Shown in pieces: positions 34,856 to 44,300 of a DNA stretch of 64,000 bases. Position 1 is the stretch's first letter. Each line of letters opens with the position of its first letter. The stretch comes from Candidatus Sericytochromatia bacterium (GTDB taxonomy: Bacteria > Cyanobacteriota > Sericytochromatia > UBA7694), in NCBI GenBank assembly GCA_018780035.1, contig JADMKE010000004.1, positions 485,493 through 549,492 of the forward strand, written 5' to 3'. The notes under the pieces were generated by a model. It was given only the letters and a program-made list of their open reading frames with translations, ran no database searches and had not been told where the DNA came from. The position numbers and the translations under genes are program-made.

Positions 34856-35995
34856 GGAGGGCTCTGTGACAGGCAGACTGAAGTTGATATTCGCGGAAAA
34901 GGGCAAATTTAGGCTGTACATATCATCCCACCTATAAAAATAGGTTGTATTGGAAAATGGTGAAACCATTAATCCCAATCCCAGACCGATATCCAAGCTC
35001 ACACCTGGCAGCATTTTCCATTCAACGCCCACTTTGCTGCTCAAAAAAATCTCTGCGGAATAATTGGGGGCTATGTACGGATCTGCCCAGGTGCCGGTAT
35101 AACCCAAGATTTCAACAAAGGGATTCAGGCTGTGTGTGGAGGGATTCAGATACCAGCGCCCAATTAGGCCGGCCCCTGTTAGCAGTTGGGGTTTGCTTTT
35201 GAGAAAAAGCCCCACAGCCCATTGTGACTCTCTGTACCACAGGGTCCAATCTTGAAATGGAGAAGGTGAATTAGCGGAACGCACGATAGAACTCAATCCA
35301 TTGTGGTAAAAATGTGTACCAGCACTTAATTGAATCCGTTTTTGCGGCAAGCTGTATTCTTCTACTGTTTGTGTATATTCAGGAGAAAGGGGTTGGAGAA
35401 GGTGTAGACCCATGCCGACCTGAATATGAGGCGTAATAAAAAGTTGGTTGTCCTCTTGTTTGCCCGATACAAAGTAAGTGCTTCCCAACAGAAAGCCTGC
35501 AGATAGGTGGGTACTGCTACCCAAAAGGCGAGACTCAAAGCCAATATGGGAGGATAGATAAAATAAACGATTGTCGATCATTGAAAATGGTGTGACCGCG
35601 CATTCCAGGTACAAACGGTGAAATGGCAGGTTCAATAGTTCGGGAATGAGGGCTGCAGGCAGATAATAACGGGATTGAAGAAAAAAGGTAGAGTAGTATG
35701 ATGGCAGATTACTTGGTATGCCCAGCCCCATTCCCCATTGCCAATCGGGGTGCGTCATTGCCACCAGACTGATTTGGCTCACGCCTGACCCCAAATGAAA
35801 TTCAACCCCCAGATTCAAAGGGGCCCAGGGCTCTGTGCGTAAAATTTGTAGTTCTTCTGGAATCGCTTCTAATTCAGCAAAGACAGGTGCTGTTTGGCTG
35901 GCTATCACGGATGTGCTTAAACAAAGACTTAGGCCCAATTTGACCCAGTTGATAAACTGATGTGGACGTTTTTTGTCTCCAATTAGGTGCTTCAT
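34772..35995 (-). CDS. Secreted beta-strand-rich protein, probably outer-membrane
   Basis: A 407-residue protein with a signal peptide (basic MKHLIGDKKRPHQF, hydrophobic LGLSLCLSTSVIASQTAPVFA). The mature part is a series of alternating amphipathic strands with aromatic ends (e.g. PDWQWGMGLGIP, STFFLQSRYYLP, WAVGLFLKS, GLIGRWYLNP, VGVEWKMLPGVSLDIGLGLGLMVS), the pattern of a beta-barrel, ending NINFSLPV. A Pro/Asp-rich tail of 33 residues follows, which is unusual because barrels normally end in an aromatic residue; this tail is antisense to the small membrane protein. Follows the small EF-hand lipoprotein by 13 bases, so probably co-transcribed. Confidence 0.7.
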   Translation of the reverse strand: MKHLIGDKKRPHQFINWVKLGLSLCLSTSVIASQTAPVFAELEAIPEELQILRTEPWAPLNLGVEFHLGSGVSQISLVAMTHPDWQWGMGLGIPSNLPSYYSTFFLQSRYYLPAALIPELLNLPFHRLYLECAVTPFSMIDNRLFYLSSHIGFESRLLGSSTHLSAGFLLGSTYFVSGKQEDNQLFITPHIQVGMGLHLLQPLSPEYTQTVEEYSLPQKRIQLSAGTHFYHNGLSSIVRSANSPSPFQDWTLWYRESQWAVGLFLKSKPQLLTGAGLIGRWYLNPSTHSLNPFVEILGYTGTWADPYIAPNYSAEIFLSSKVGVEWKMLPGVSLDIGLGLGLMVSPFSNTTYFYRWDDMYSLNLPFSANINFSLPVTEPSSALPAPDIKAPDPRTDQNQPSQFEPGL

Positions 35996-36008
35996 ACCTG
36001 TGTGTTCT

Positions 36009-36374
36009 TCAAGGCTTTCGGCAGATCTGGGCCAGATTGTGATCTGTCAGATATAGTCTCAATTCTGCGCCATTGAGTTGAGCATCTTTGTTTTGATCGG
36101 CACTTTGAAACTTCATTTCCAAATAGGCATCGCTGCCCACGCCCAAATCGGCTGGGGTCAGGCTGGCTTTGTTTTCGGGATTGGCAATCGCCAGGTCTTT
36201 TTCCAGTTCGCGGGTAAAAGGCGTGCAGTCTTGGCGAAATCCACCACCGCCGGGCATCGGCGTACCACTGGCCTGGGGCGCGGAAGCCGTGCTTTGGCTA
36301 GCTGAAAGCCCCTGCTGACAAGCACTTAAGAAGAAGATCAGAGAGACAAACACATAAGCGGAAGGGTGAAACAT
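36009..36374 (-). CDS. Small EF-hand lipoprotein (121 aa)
   Basis: ATG 36374 with AAAGG upstream gives MFHPSAYVFVSLIFFLSAC, a lipoprotein signal with Cys19; the longer frame from 36422 adds nothing. After a Ser/Gly/Pro-rich spacer there is one EF-hand-like loop (DQNKDAQLNGAE, canonical spacing, Ala at position 6) and a helical LTPADLGVGSDAYLEMKF segment that may be the degenerate partner. Two late cysteines (RQDCTP, AQICRK) may pair. Thirteen bases upstream of the beta-strand-rich gene, so the two may act together at the envelope. Confidence 0.7.
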   Translation of the reverse strand: MFHPSAYVFVSLIFFLSACQQGLSASQSTASAPQASGTPMPGGGGFRQDCTPFTRELEKDLAIANPENKASLTPADLGVGSDAYLEMKFQSADQNKDAQLNGAELRLYLTDHNLAQICRKP

Positions 36375-36435
36375 GGGCCAAGGCCTTTCTGGATTTGGGG
36401 TATTTAAAATCCAGAATAACATAGTTTACAAAAAA

Positions 36436-37521
36436 TTAAAACTCGGTTGAATTGACGTGCTTTTGGGCCAAGTTTTCCCAGGCCTGCACGCGCACATTCC
36501 AGACGTGCTGGGTCTGGGCCCAATCGGCCTGTTCTTGGCGCGTTTGCTCCCAAGCCGAGGCGCCTCGGTACCAGCTCTCAATCTCGTTGCCCAGGGCGTG
36601 CAAATAACTCTGGTAAAAGACTGAGGGCTGCTTGTGCCAAGGAACCAAGCGAGCATAACCTGCCGTGGTTTCGGGCAGCGCGCCCAGGGCGCTGGTGACC
36701 ACGCGGCAACCCGCAGCCAAGGCCTCCAGGGCGGCTGTGCAAAAGGTTTCAGGAAAGAGATTGGGGTAGGCCAACAAATGGGCCTGGTGCAGGGCTTCTG
36801 CCAGAATGGGTTGGGGTACGGCCCCCCGGTAGCTCACACCGGGCAAACTGCGGCACAAGCCATAAAGAGCGGCAAAGCCGTCTGCCTCTTCGGGGATTTG
36901 GTAGACGGCAAAAGAAGAAAAGATCTGCAATTCCAGGGCGGGGTATTCCCTGCGCAAGTCTTGGTAGATCGGCAGGAGCATTTCCAAGCCGCGTCGGGGC
37001 GTGGATGTATAGGCCAGCACAGGATTACGGCCCAGGGGAGCCGGTTTGCCCGCAAAGTGGGGAGCGATGGCATTGCCAATCACCTCGGTCGGCAAGGAGC
37101 CCAGTTCGTAGCAATTGAGATAACCCTGTTGCTGCCAGTGTGAGACAAAAACCATGGCGGCACAGTGTTCTTTCACCTGCGCCAGGGTGCTTTGGGAGAG
37201 GGTCAGCGGCAAATGTTGATTCCAAAATACGAGCGGTACGGCGGGCAATTCCACTTCGCCGATAAAATCTGCCTGATTCAACAAAAGAATCAGGTCAAAG
37301 TCCTGTTGCCAAAAGCCCGTTGGCAATGTCTCTAAGGCATAAATAGGCACCGGGCTGTCTGGCGGTGGCTGGCCTTTGAGCACAAAGCTGACCCGGTGCC
37401 CCCGTGCCTGGAGGGCCAGAGCCAGATAAGAGAGGGCGGACTGGGAGCCGCCCAATGGCGCATTGAGCGGTGTTCCGGGATGATAAGACATTCCCGATGG
37501 ATCAAGCAAACACCAGTGCAT
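36436..37521 (-). CDS. GT4-like glycosyltransferase
   Basis: The start is ATG 37521, overlapping the stop of the FapA-like gene (TGATG), which gives 361 residues. GT-B fold: GGSQSALSYLALALQARGHRVSF in the N-terminal domain, VLAYTSTPRRGLEMLL at the domain switch and the donor-binding FPETFCTAALEALAAGCRVVTSALGALPETTAG in the C-terminal domain, with the Glu-x7-Glu-like pattern. Substrate unknown. Coupling to FapA could point to flagellar or surface glycosylation, but this is only context. Confidence 0.85.
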   Translation of the reverse strand: MHWCLLDPSGMSYHPGTPLNAPLGGSQSALSYLALALQARGHRVSFVLKGQPPPDSPVPIYALETLPTGFWQQDFDLILLLNQADFIGEVELPAVPLVFWNQHLPLTLSQSTLAQVKEHCAAMVFVSHWQQQGYLNCYELGSLPTEVIGNAIAPHFAGKPAPLGRNPVLAYTSTPRRGLEMLLPIYQDLRREYPALELQIFSSFAVYQIPEEADGFAALYGLCRSLPGVSYRGAVPQPILAEALHQAHLLAYPNLFPETFCTAALEALAAGCRVVTSALGALPETTAGYARLVPWHKQPSVFYQSYLHALGNEIESWYRGASAWEQTRQEQADWAQTQHVWNVRVQAWENLAQKHVNSTEF

Positions 37522-39308
37522 CAGCGCAAGGGCCGCATCGTGACGCTTTCGCCTTCCAGGCAAAGCTCCACCCGTGTCTGTTTTTCGAGAAAATGATACG
37601 GCGTGGTTTTACCAAAGCGCAACTCCACCCCTGGGTAGATCAGCTCAGCATAGACTTTGCTTTGAGGTTGCAGTTGAATCCGCAGGCGGCTGCCGTTGGG
37701 GCTGCCCAATTCGCGCACAATCACATGCCCTCCCGCTTCGATCAGGCCTTCACGGCAATAGCCCGGTGTGCCCGTGATCAAGACATGTTTGCGGGCGTGT
37801 AATTGTGAGTTATAGCAGCCTTCGCCAAGAATATAGATATTGCCCTGAGAATAGATTTCCGAGGCCTGAACATAATTCAGATAGACATGGCTTGCGAGAT
37901 TTTCAAGTGCCTCAAGATCGAGCAAAAAATCACCGAGTTTATCCACCCAATCGTGGTAAAGCGAGGCGCTAAAGTCTTTTTGCTCAAGATTCATCAGGTG
38001 CGACAAAACAACTTTGAGCACCATGACCTTGCGGGGATGGAGTTTTTTGAGTGTTTTGAGTTGTTCCCAGAGTTGCTCGGCATCGTTCAAAAGGCCAGGA
38101 AATTGGGTTTTGAGCAATTGCAAAAAGACGGCTTTGTCTGAGCGATTGGCCAGTTGGGGAACGGTTTTTTTGAGTTCGGCAAATAGTTTTTGCAGCTTGA
38201 GCATCTGCACCAAGAGATTTTTGACCGGCACAATCAGGCGCATACTGGCACTGGCATCTCCTCCCGAGGCGATTTTGGCCTTGACGGTATTGCCATGTAC
38301 GATCATATTTTCATCGGCTTCGAGTTGGGCGTGGCTGACCTGACCGGCTATTTCGATATGCTGGCTCGACCAGATCTGGGCTTGGTCGGTGACATCGGCT
38401 GCGATTTGGACGCTGCCCTGCACATCAACGATATTGCCGCGGTGCCCGAGGATCGGTTCTGTGTAAATATGACAGCCCCTGACCCGTGCGTCTCTTCCAT
38501 TAAAAGAGGGGATGCCTTCCAAACTGGCGACAATTTCACTCCCCTCTTTTTGCAAGCGCACAGAACCATCGGCTGCCAATAAAGGCCTTTGGATCTCTGG
38601 GGCAATGAGGGTTTCTCCTTTGAGATTGCGCCCCTCGCTTTCGACTCTGCCGGGAATTTTTTTTACCAAGATTTCACCGGCTTTGCAGGGCCTGAGAACG
38701 GGGTAGATCAGCTCCAACGGTGGCAGATCCAAACTCTGTGGCCCTTCGGGCAAACAGGGAAAAGCATAACGCTCTTCAAAGCGATCCGTCAGATAAACGG
38801 GCGGCTGGCCTTTGGCAATGCAAATGGGGGATTCGGGGGGCGATTCGAGCGCTTGATCAAGGTTCTGGTCTAAAATCCCAAAAACCACGCCCCGTTTTTG
38901 GATCGTGCCCAAAATCTCCGTGCGGATTTCTTCGAAATCCTTGAGCAAAGCGGGTTTTGCAATGGTCTTGATCAGCAAGTCTTGGGTGGGTGGGGTGTCT
39001 TGTAAATGGTAAAACAGGCCCTGCTTGAGAACTTTGAGTTCAAGCCAAGCGCTCATCCAATCGGAATCAACTTGGATCTTGGCTGTGTAGTGGGGCAAGG
39101 TGAAAAGTGGGAGGGTTACACGAATAGAAGTGCGGGAGAACACTTCAACGGGTTCCGTGATTGGAACTTCGTTAACAAACACCAGAACTGAGTCATCTGC
39201 CTGTAAACGGGCAGGTGAGCCTCCGGGTTGAGGGTCCCGGATTTGGATATGGCCATCTTCAACGCTGGCCACACCATTAAGTTCGGGGGATTCCTGAGGG
39301 TCTGACAT
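37521..39308 (-). CDS. FapA-like protein (DUF342)
   Basis: A 595-residue protein. The middle part (about 200-360) is the FapA/DUF342 beta-helix: AGEILVKKIPGRVESEGRNLKGE, then repeated short strands (GNIVDVQGSVQIAADVTDQAQIWSSQHIEIAGQVSHAQLEADENMIVHG). Residues 370-470 are helical and coiled-coil. FapA proteins occur in flagellated bacteria and are linked to flagellar assembly or surface sensing, but their mechanism is not settled. N-terminal 150 residues carry a separate, not recognised, beta-rich domain. Confidence 0.8.
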   Translation of the reverse strand: MSDPQESPELNGVASVEDGHIQIRDPQPGGSPARLQADDSVLVFVNEVPITEPVEVFSRTSIRVTLPLFTLPHYTAKIQVDSDWMSAWLELKVLKQGLFYHLQDTPPTQDLLIKTIAKPALLKDFEEIRTEILGTIQKRGVVFGILDQNLDQALESPPESPICIAKGQPPVYLTDRFEERYAFPCLPEGPQSLDLPPLELIYPVLRPCKAGEILVKKIPGRVESEGRNLKGETLIAPEIQRPLLAADGSVRLQKEGSEIVASLEGIPSFNGRDARVRGCHIYTEPILGHRGNIVDVQGSVQIAADVTDQAQIWSSQHIEIAGQVSHAQLEADENMIVHGNTVKAKIASGGDASASMRLIVPVKNLLVQMLKLQKLFAELKKTVPQLANRSDKAVFLQLLKTQFPGLLNDAEQLWEQLKTLKKLHPRKVMVLKVVLSHLMNLEQKDFSASLYHDWVDKLGDFLLDLEALENLASHVYLNYVQASEIYSQGNIYILGEGCYNSQLHARKHVLITGTPGYCREGLIEAGGHVIVRELGSPNGSRLRIQLQPQSKVYAELIYPGVELRFGKTTPYHFLEKQTRVELCLEGESVTMRPLR

Positions 39309-39349
39309 AGTTCAGCCGGTGTGTTTAGAGGTTCTCCCGCAGTGCCAAA

Positions 39350-39550
39350 TTAATATTTCTTCTGCTGTTTTTTCAGCTTCTTTTTGGCACGACGCAAAAT
39401 TTCTTTGCGTTTTCTTTGTTTCTTAGCACTCGGGGGCTCGTAGAAGCGTTTTTCTTTAATTTTGCGAAAAACGCCGGCACGATTGAGTTTCTTTTTGAGG
39501 GTCTTAATCGCTGCGTCGACTTTTCCGTCTTCAACTTCAACTTCCATCAT
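39350..39550 (-). CDS. rpsU: 30S ribosomal protein S21
   Basis: A basic 66-residue protein: MMEVEVEDGKVDAAIKTLKK, RAGVFRKIKEKRFYEPPS and a Lys/Arg tail are the S21 signature. I choose ATG 39550 because GAGGAGG lies about 11 bases upstream; the GTG at 39562 overlaps that ribosome-binding site. S21 helps initiation on natural mRNAs by contacting the Shine-Dalgarno region. Confidence 0.95.
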   Translation of the reverse strand: MMEVEVEDGKVDAAIKTLKKKLNRAGVFRKIKEKRFYEPPSAKKQRKRKEILRRAKKKLKKQQKKY

Positions 39551-39759
39551 ACCCGCACTCACCTCCTCTCTGATTCTAAACTGTTTGTGCTACTTTTCGG
39601 CTTTTCCAAGCCACTGAGTCGAGGGTCCAGTTGAGAGTTCACATTGAGCGTTTACAAGGAGAATCAGAACGAGAATCAGATCAGGGGGAAAGTTGCTTTT
39701 AACAAGTAAGCTCATTCATTCTAACAAGAAACAGCGCCCGCGCCAAGAAAACTGCCGCT

Positions 39760-40281
39760 TTAGTCGAGGGCAATCTTGAGACCCGTGTTGTTTTTGAGTG
39801 CCAAAAGGGCTTCGGCATTGCCTTTGGCATCGTCGAGGGCATTGTGGGTATGGGCTGTTTTGCGCAGGTGTTTAAAATTCTTAAAGCAGTCTTTTTCAAG
39901 CCCTTTGTAAAGACTGCCCAAATTGGTTGAACTGTGCCCAAAGGGGTTGCGGCCCAGAAAATGGTGAAAATACCAGCAGACAAACATCCAGTCAAAGCCA
40001 TTGTTATCCGAAATAAACATCGGTCGGCCCTGGCTGTTTTCTTCGACCCAGGCTGCAAAATGCGCCATCACATCAGGCGGTTCGGCAAAGGCATAGGTCT
40101 GTTCGCGGCTGAAGCCACTGGGAGCCAATGATTCGGGAATCCAGCTATCAGAAATAGGCCGCATTTGTGCATAAAAGGTGGTTGAAAGGTCGGTCCTCAC
40201 CAAGACGGCTCCCAAAGAGATCATTGAATAAGCACCGGGAATGGGCCCATCGGCTTCGATATCTACCATGAAATAGCTCAT
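39760..40281 (-). CDS. DEDDh 3'-5' exonuclease
   Basis: A 173-residue single-domain exonuclease. Exo I motif VDIEADGP (Asp-x-Glu), exo II SDNNGFDWMF (Asp) and exo III THNALDDAKGNAEAL (His, Asp) complete the DEDDh set. Family includes proofreading subunits and RNases such as RNase T; the extended I-motif IEADGPIPG is typical of stand-alone enzymes with unknown RNA or DNA substrates. Eleven bases downstream of lgt. Confidence 0.9.
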   Translation of the reverse strand: MSYFMVDIEADGPIPGAYSMISLGAVLVRTDLSTTFYAQMRPISDSWIPESLAPSGFSREQTYAFAEPPDVMAHFAAWVEENSQGRPMFISDNNGFDWMFVCWYFHHFLGRNPFGHSSTNLGSLYKGLEKDCFKNFKHLRKTAHTHNALDDAKGNAEALLALKNNTGLKIALD

Positions 40282-40292
40282 TGGGAGAAGCT

Positions 40293-41225
40293 CTATTTGT
40301 TTTCGTTGTTTTCGGACGGAGGTTCTTCAGCTTCTGGCACAGGCTGTTCACTGCTTGTTGGCGAAGCGGCTTTTTCAACTGTTTTGCTGATTGGTTGGGC
40401 CAGACTGTCTTGCAAACTGGGTGCCGAAGGACGATTGGCCCAGACCAACATGGCCAGTCCACCGAGAATCATCGGCACACAGAGCAGATGCCCCATGGTC
40501 AGCCAATTGGTTCCGAGCAAATAGCCCAGCTGTACATCCGGAATACGCGTGAACTCAACCACTGAACGACCCAGGCCATAACCGAGCAAGAAGAGGCCTC
40601 CCAGACTGCCCTCTTTGAGATTTTTGGCATAGCGAAAGGCCAGCCAAAGCACAATAAAGAGCAAAGCCCCTTCCAATCCTGCCTCGTAGAGTTGGGTTGG
40701 GTGGCGGGGTTCCGGGCCACCGCCAGTGGCATTAAAGACCACACCCCAATTGCCTGCGGTGGGTTTGCCCCAGAGTTCGCCATTGATAAAATTGCCCAGC
40801 CGACCAAAGAGCAATCCCAGTGGGGCGGGTACCGCCACAATGTCGAACATGCGCAATATGGGGATTTTTTTATGACGGGCGTAGAGCATAATGGCGACAA
40901 TCGAGCCAATTAACCCGCCGTGGAACGACATGCCGCCGGTCCAAACCATCAGAATTTCCCAGGGTTTTTGCAGATACATGGGCAGATTGTAAAAGAGCAC
41001 ATAACCCAATCGGCCCCCCAGAATGACACCCAAAAAGCCATAGGTCAAAAAATCCATGGCATCGTCTTTGTTAAAACCCATACCCAAAAAGCGGGGGTTG
41101 CGGGCAATCAGCTGGTAGGTAGCAGCAAAACCCAAGAGGTACATCAAAGCGTACCAGCGGGGCTCCAAAGGGCCCAATTTAATCAGGATGGGGTTGAGGT
41201 TATGGGTATAAATCCAGTTTGGCAT
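40293..41225 (-). CDS. lgt: Prolipoprotein diacylglyceryl transferase
   Basis: Adds diacylglycerol to the lipobox cysteine of prolipoproteins, the first step in maturing the many lipoproteins in this window. The 310-residue protein has seven membrane segments, the conserved FHGGLIG with its essential His, and the signature GRLGNFINGELWG. The C-terminal 45 residues (Pro/Ser/Glu-rich) are an unusual soluble tail. Confidence 0.96.
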   Translation of the reverse strand: MPNWIYTHNLNPILIKLGPLEPRWYALMYLLGFAATYQLIARNPRFLGMGFNKDDAMDFLTYGFLGVILGGRLGYVLFYNLPMYLQKPWEILMVWTGGMSFHGGLIGSIVAIMLYARHKKIPILRMFDIVAVPAPLGLLFGRLGNFINGELWGKPTAGNWGVVFNATGGGPEPRHPTQLYEAGLEGALLFIVLWLAFRYAKNLKEGSLGGLFLLGYGLGRSVVEFTRIPDVQLGYLLGTNWLTMGHLLCVPMILGGLAMLVWANRPSAPSLQDSLAQPISKTVEKAASPTSSEQPVPEAEEPPSENNENK

Positions 41226-41269
41226 ATGTTCTGACAGTTGTTCTGAAAGTATGTTTTAAAATATTCTAA

Positions 41270-41291
41270 AAATTTGTATGAAATTTGTATG
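41270..41291. repeat. Direct repeat in the lgt/GGDEF intergenic region
   Basis: AAATTTGTATG occurs twice head to tail (41270-41280, 41281-41291) in the 122-bp AT-rich gap between divergent genes, and GTTCTGA also occurs twice, 12 bases apart, closer to lgt. Could be an operator; no regulator is indicated. Confidence 0.5.
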
Positions 41292-41347
41292 AAGTCACAA
41301 TAGTAGGCTAGAATAATACCACATCACGCATTGAAACTCGAAGTTAT

Positions 41348-44300
41348 ATGGGCCAAGACACTGAACAGGGGCTGAGTACAGGGCGCTTCTCGCCGATTAA
41401 GGCAGAGCGCTTCTATTTCTGGTCTGTACTTGTTTTGGGCCTCGTTGTCTTTGCTTATACCTGCCGTACCACCCATGTATTTTGGGCCGTCAATGGCTGG
41501 GACTTTTTGGTCTTTGCGCTCTTGAGCATTTTGGCTGAGCAGACCTATGTCACGCTGCCCCATGGCAGCAAAATTTCTGCCAGTTTTTCGGTTTTGCTCA
41601 CGGGGCTTTTGCTCTTTAATGCTCCTGTGGTCATTGTTCTGGCCGCTTTGGGCAATTTTTACACGATTTTGATTGTCCAGCGCCGGGGCTGGGACATTGC
41701 CTTTTTTAATATGGCCCAATACGCGATTACCTATGGTGCTGCTGGGGCAGCGCTGATGGCCGCAGATGCGCGCATGGGCATGGTGCTCTCGGAGCTGCCA
41801 CTTTTGCACATGATGGTGTCCGCTGGGGCTGCCACTGTGACCTATCTGCTGATCAATATTCCCCTGGTGAATGGCTTTGTGGCGATCAAAAGCCAAATCG
41901 GTCTGACCTGGCAAAAATGGTTCAAGTCGCTGCTGGTCTTTCAAGAAGACAAAGTGGAAATTACCCAGACCCTGTTTTTCTTCCCGATAGCTGTGATGGT
42001 GGCTTCGTTTTACCAACGTGATCACAATTTGGTGATTTTGGGTGTGCTCATGGCCCTGATTTTGGGCGGGCTCAAATTTATTGATCAGCGCCGCAGCATG
42101 GAGGAGCAAAACGACAAGCTGCGCACCTTGTATGAGATCAACAAAGAGCTGGGTGAGTTTATTTTACACGAGGCCGAGGTCGAGATCACCCAAAAAGATC
42201 TCTTCCACAATTTGCTCAAGCAGCGCAATTACCAGCAAATTGCCCGGGTGATCTCCAATCAGCGCTGTTCGATCTACCGGGTCGAACACCTCGGCGAAGA
42301 TTGGCGCATTGTCCACGAAGTGTCAGACCATATTCCTGAGCCTGAAAAAAACTTCCACATGGAAGACGAGGGCCCACTGCAGGACATGGTCCACAGCAAA
42401 CAGGGGGTGATTACCAATCATTTGGGCCATTTGCCCCTGCCTTATGTGCTCTGGAAAAAAGCCTACAAAGCCTTTATTGCCCAGCCGATTTTGCTCGACG
42501 ATACTGTGGCGTATATCATGGTGATCTTTCGGGAGCATATGGAGCCCTTTAGCGAGCGCGATGAGCGCATGCTCAAATTGCTGATCAAGCCGATGGAGAT
42601 CACGCTCAAAAATATTCAATTGCGCATGAAAATTCAGGAACAGGCGATCAAAGATGGTCTGATGGGCGTGTTTAACCACCGCTACCTGAAAAACAAGATG
42701 GAAGAAGAACTCAATCGCTCCAAACGCTATAAAAAGCTGCTTTCTCTGATTATCTGCGACGTGGACTATTTTAAAAAATTCAACGATACCCACGGCCATT
42801 TATTGGGCGATCGGGTGCTCAAAGAAATTGCCGGTATTTTGCAAGATTCTGTGCGCGAAACGGATATTGTGGCCCGCTATGGGGGCGAAGAACTGGGAAT
42901 TCTCTTGCCTGAGACCCCTTTGGGTGCCGCCTGTGAGGTGGCCGAGCGCATCCGCCGCAATGTGGCCAGTTATCCCTTTGTGGGCAAAGACAACCAAACG
43001 GTCTCGCTCTCGATGAGCATGGGGGTGACCTGTACCGACGATGACCCCAATTTACAGGTTTCAGAATTGATTGTCAGAGCTGATACGGCCCTTTATAAAG
43101 CCAAAAACCAGGGGCGCAACCAAATCTGCCAGGCCGAGGTCGAAGAGGGCAAATTGATCATTGAGACCTATTCCCGGGGGGCTTCGCCGCGTCCAGCAGA
43201 TGCGGTTGTTGTGCTGCCCGCTGATTTGCGCCCGGAGACACGTCAAATCTGGCTCGAAGCCTTGGATAAAGACGCCCCTCTGCTCTTGGCGACTTTAACT
43301 GAATTTATTCAGGCCCAGCCCGATCTCAAGCCGGTCTACCAAACCTATTTCTTGAATAAAATTTTGCCCCAATTGCCTGAGCTGTTTCGCTCGTATGTGC
43401 AGACGCCGCGCACTGCCAGTGGCCCCCACGCCTGGGGGGAAGCCGTTCAACAGGCCTTGCAGCTCTGGAAGCAGCGGCTTCAGAACAAATTGCAACACCA
43501 ATCCCATGTTTTACTTCTCAACGAACTCTGTTTGCAGGCCTACCGCCATTTTGTCGAACAGGCCTTGGCCCTGCCCATGGCTGAGCCCGAGAAAAAATTC
43601 ATTTTTGAAATTTGTTATGCCTTTTTCAAAGAGGTCAGTATGGTGCTGTTGCAAAGCTCCTGCACCTATCTCGAAGAGCAACGGACCCAAAGTATGCATC
43701 TGCTCGAAGCTGTGCGTGGGCTCAATCAGTTTCAAACCGGTCTTTTGGGTGAAGAAGAGCTGTTGGAACATGTCTTAAATGAAATTCAGGCCGTAGTGTC
43801 CCAGGCCGAAGGTCTGCTGATCAGCTTTCCTGATTTGAATTCGGGTCAATTCCTGACCCGTGGCTTTCGGGGGCTTTTGCCACGGGCTGTGGCGGCGCTG
43901 CAAAACCAACTCAGTTTTCGTTGGCCCTTGCCCGGTTATTCGGCTTGGCAATTGGTGGAGAGTCAATCCCCCGAACTTTGGGGAACAGCCCGCGCCAGTC
44001 TCGAAGAACATTTGCCTGGGCTCCAGGCCGCGATTTTCAGGCCGGTCAGCCATGAGCGCGATGTCAAAGCCTTGATTGTTTTGTTGTTTAACCAGCCCTT
44101 GCCTCTTTCTAATCGCCAATTGCGTTGGCTTGAAACCTTTTCCGATGAATTTGCAATTGCCTTGGCAGGCCAGCGGCAGACTCTGCAATTGGAGCAGCGA
44201 ATTGTCAAAGTGCTCAAGCAGATGATCGATATCTTCGAGTCGGGGGCTTCGCCCTGGCGCTTTCACTCCGAGCGCGTCAGTTCTCTGGCCGGTCGGCTGG

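Noticed and set aside
41270-41291. Direct repeats as replication iterons
   Set aside because: Only two copies; no dnaA box cluster or dnaA/dnaN context.
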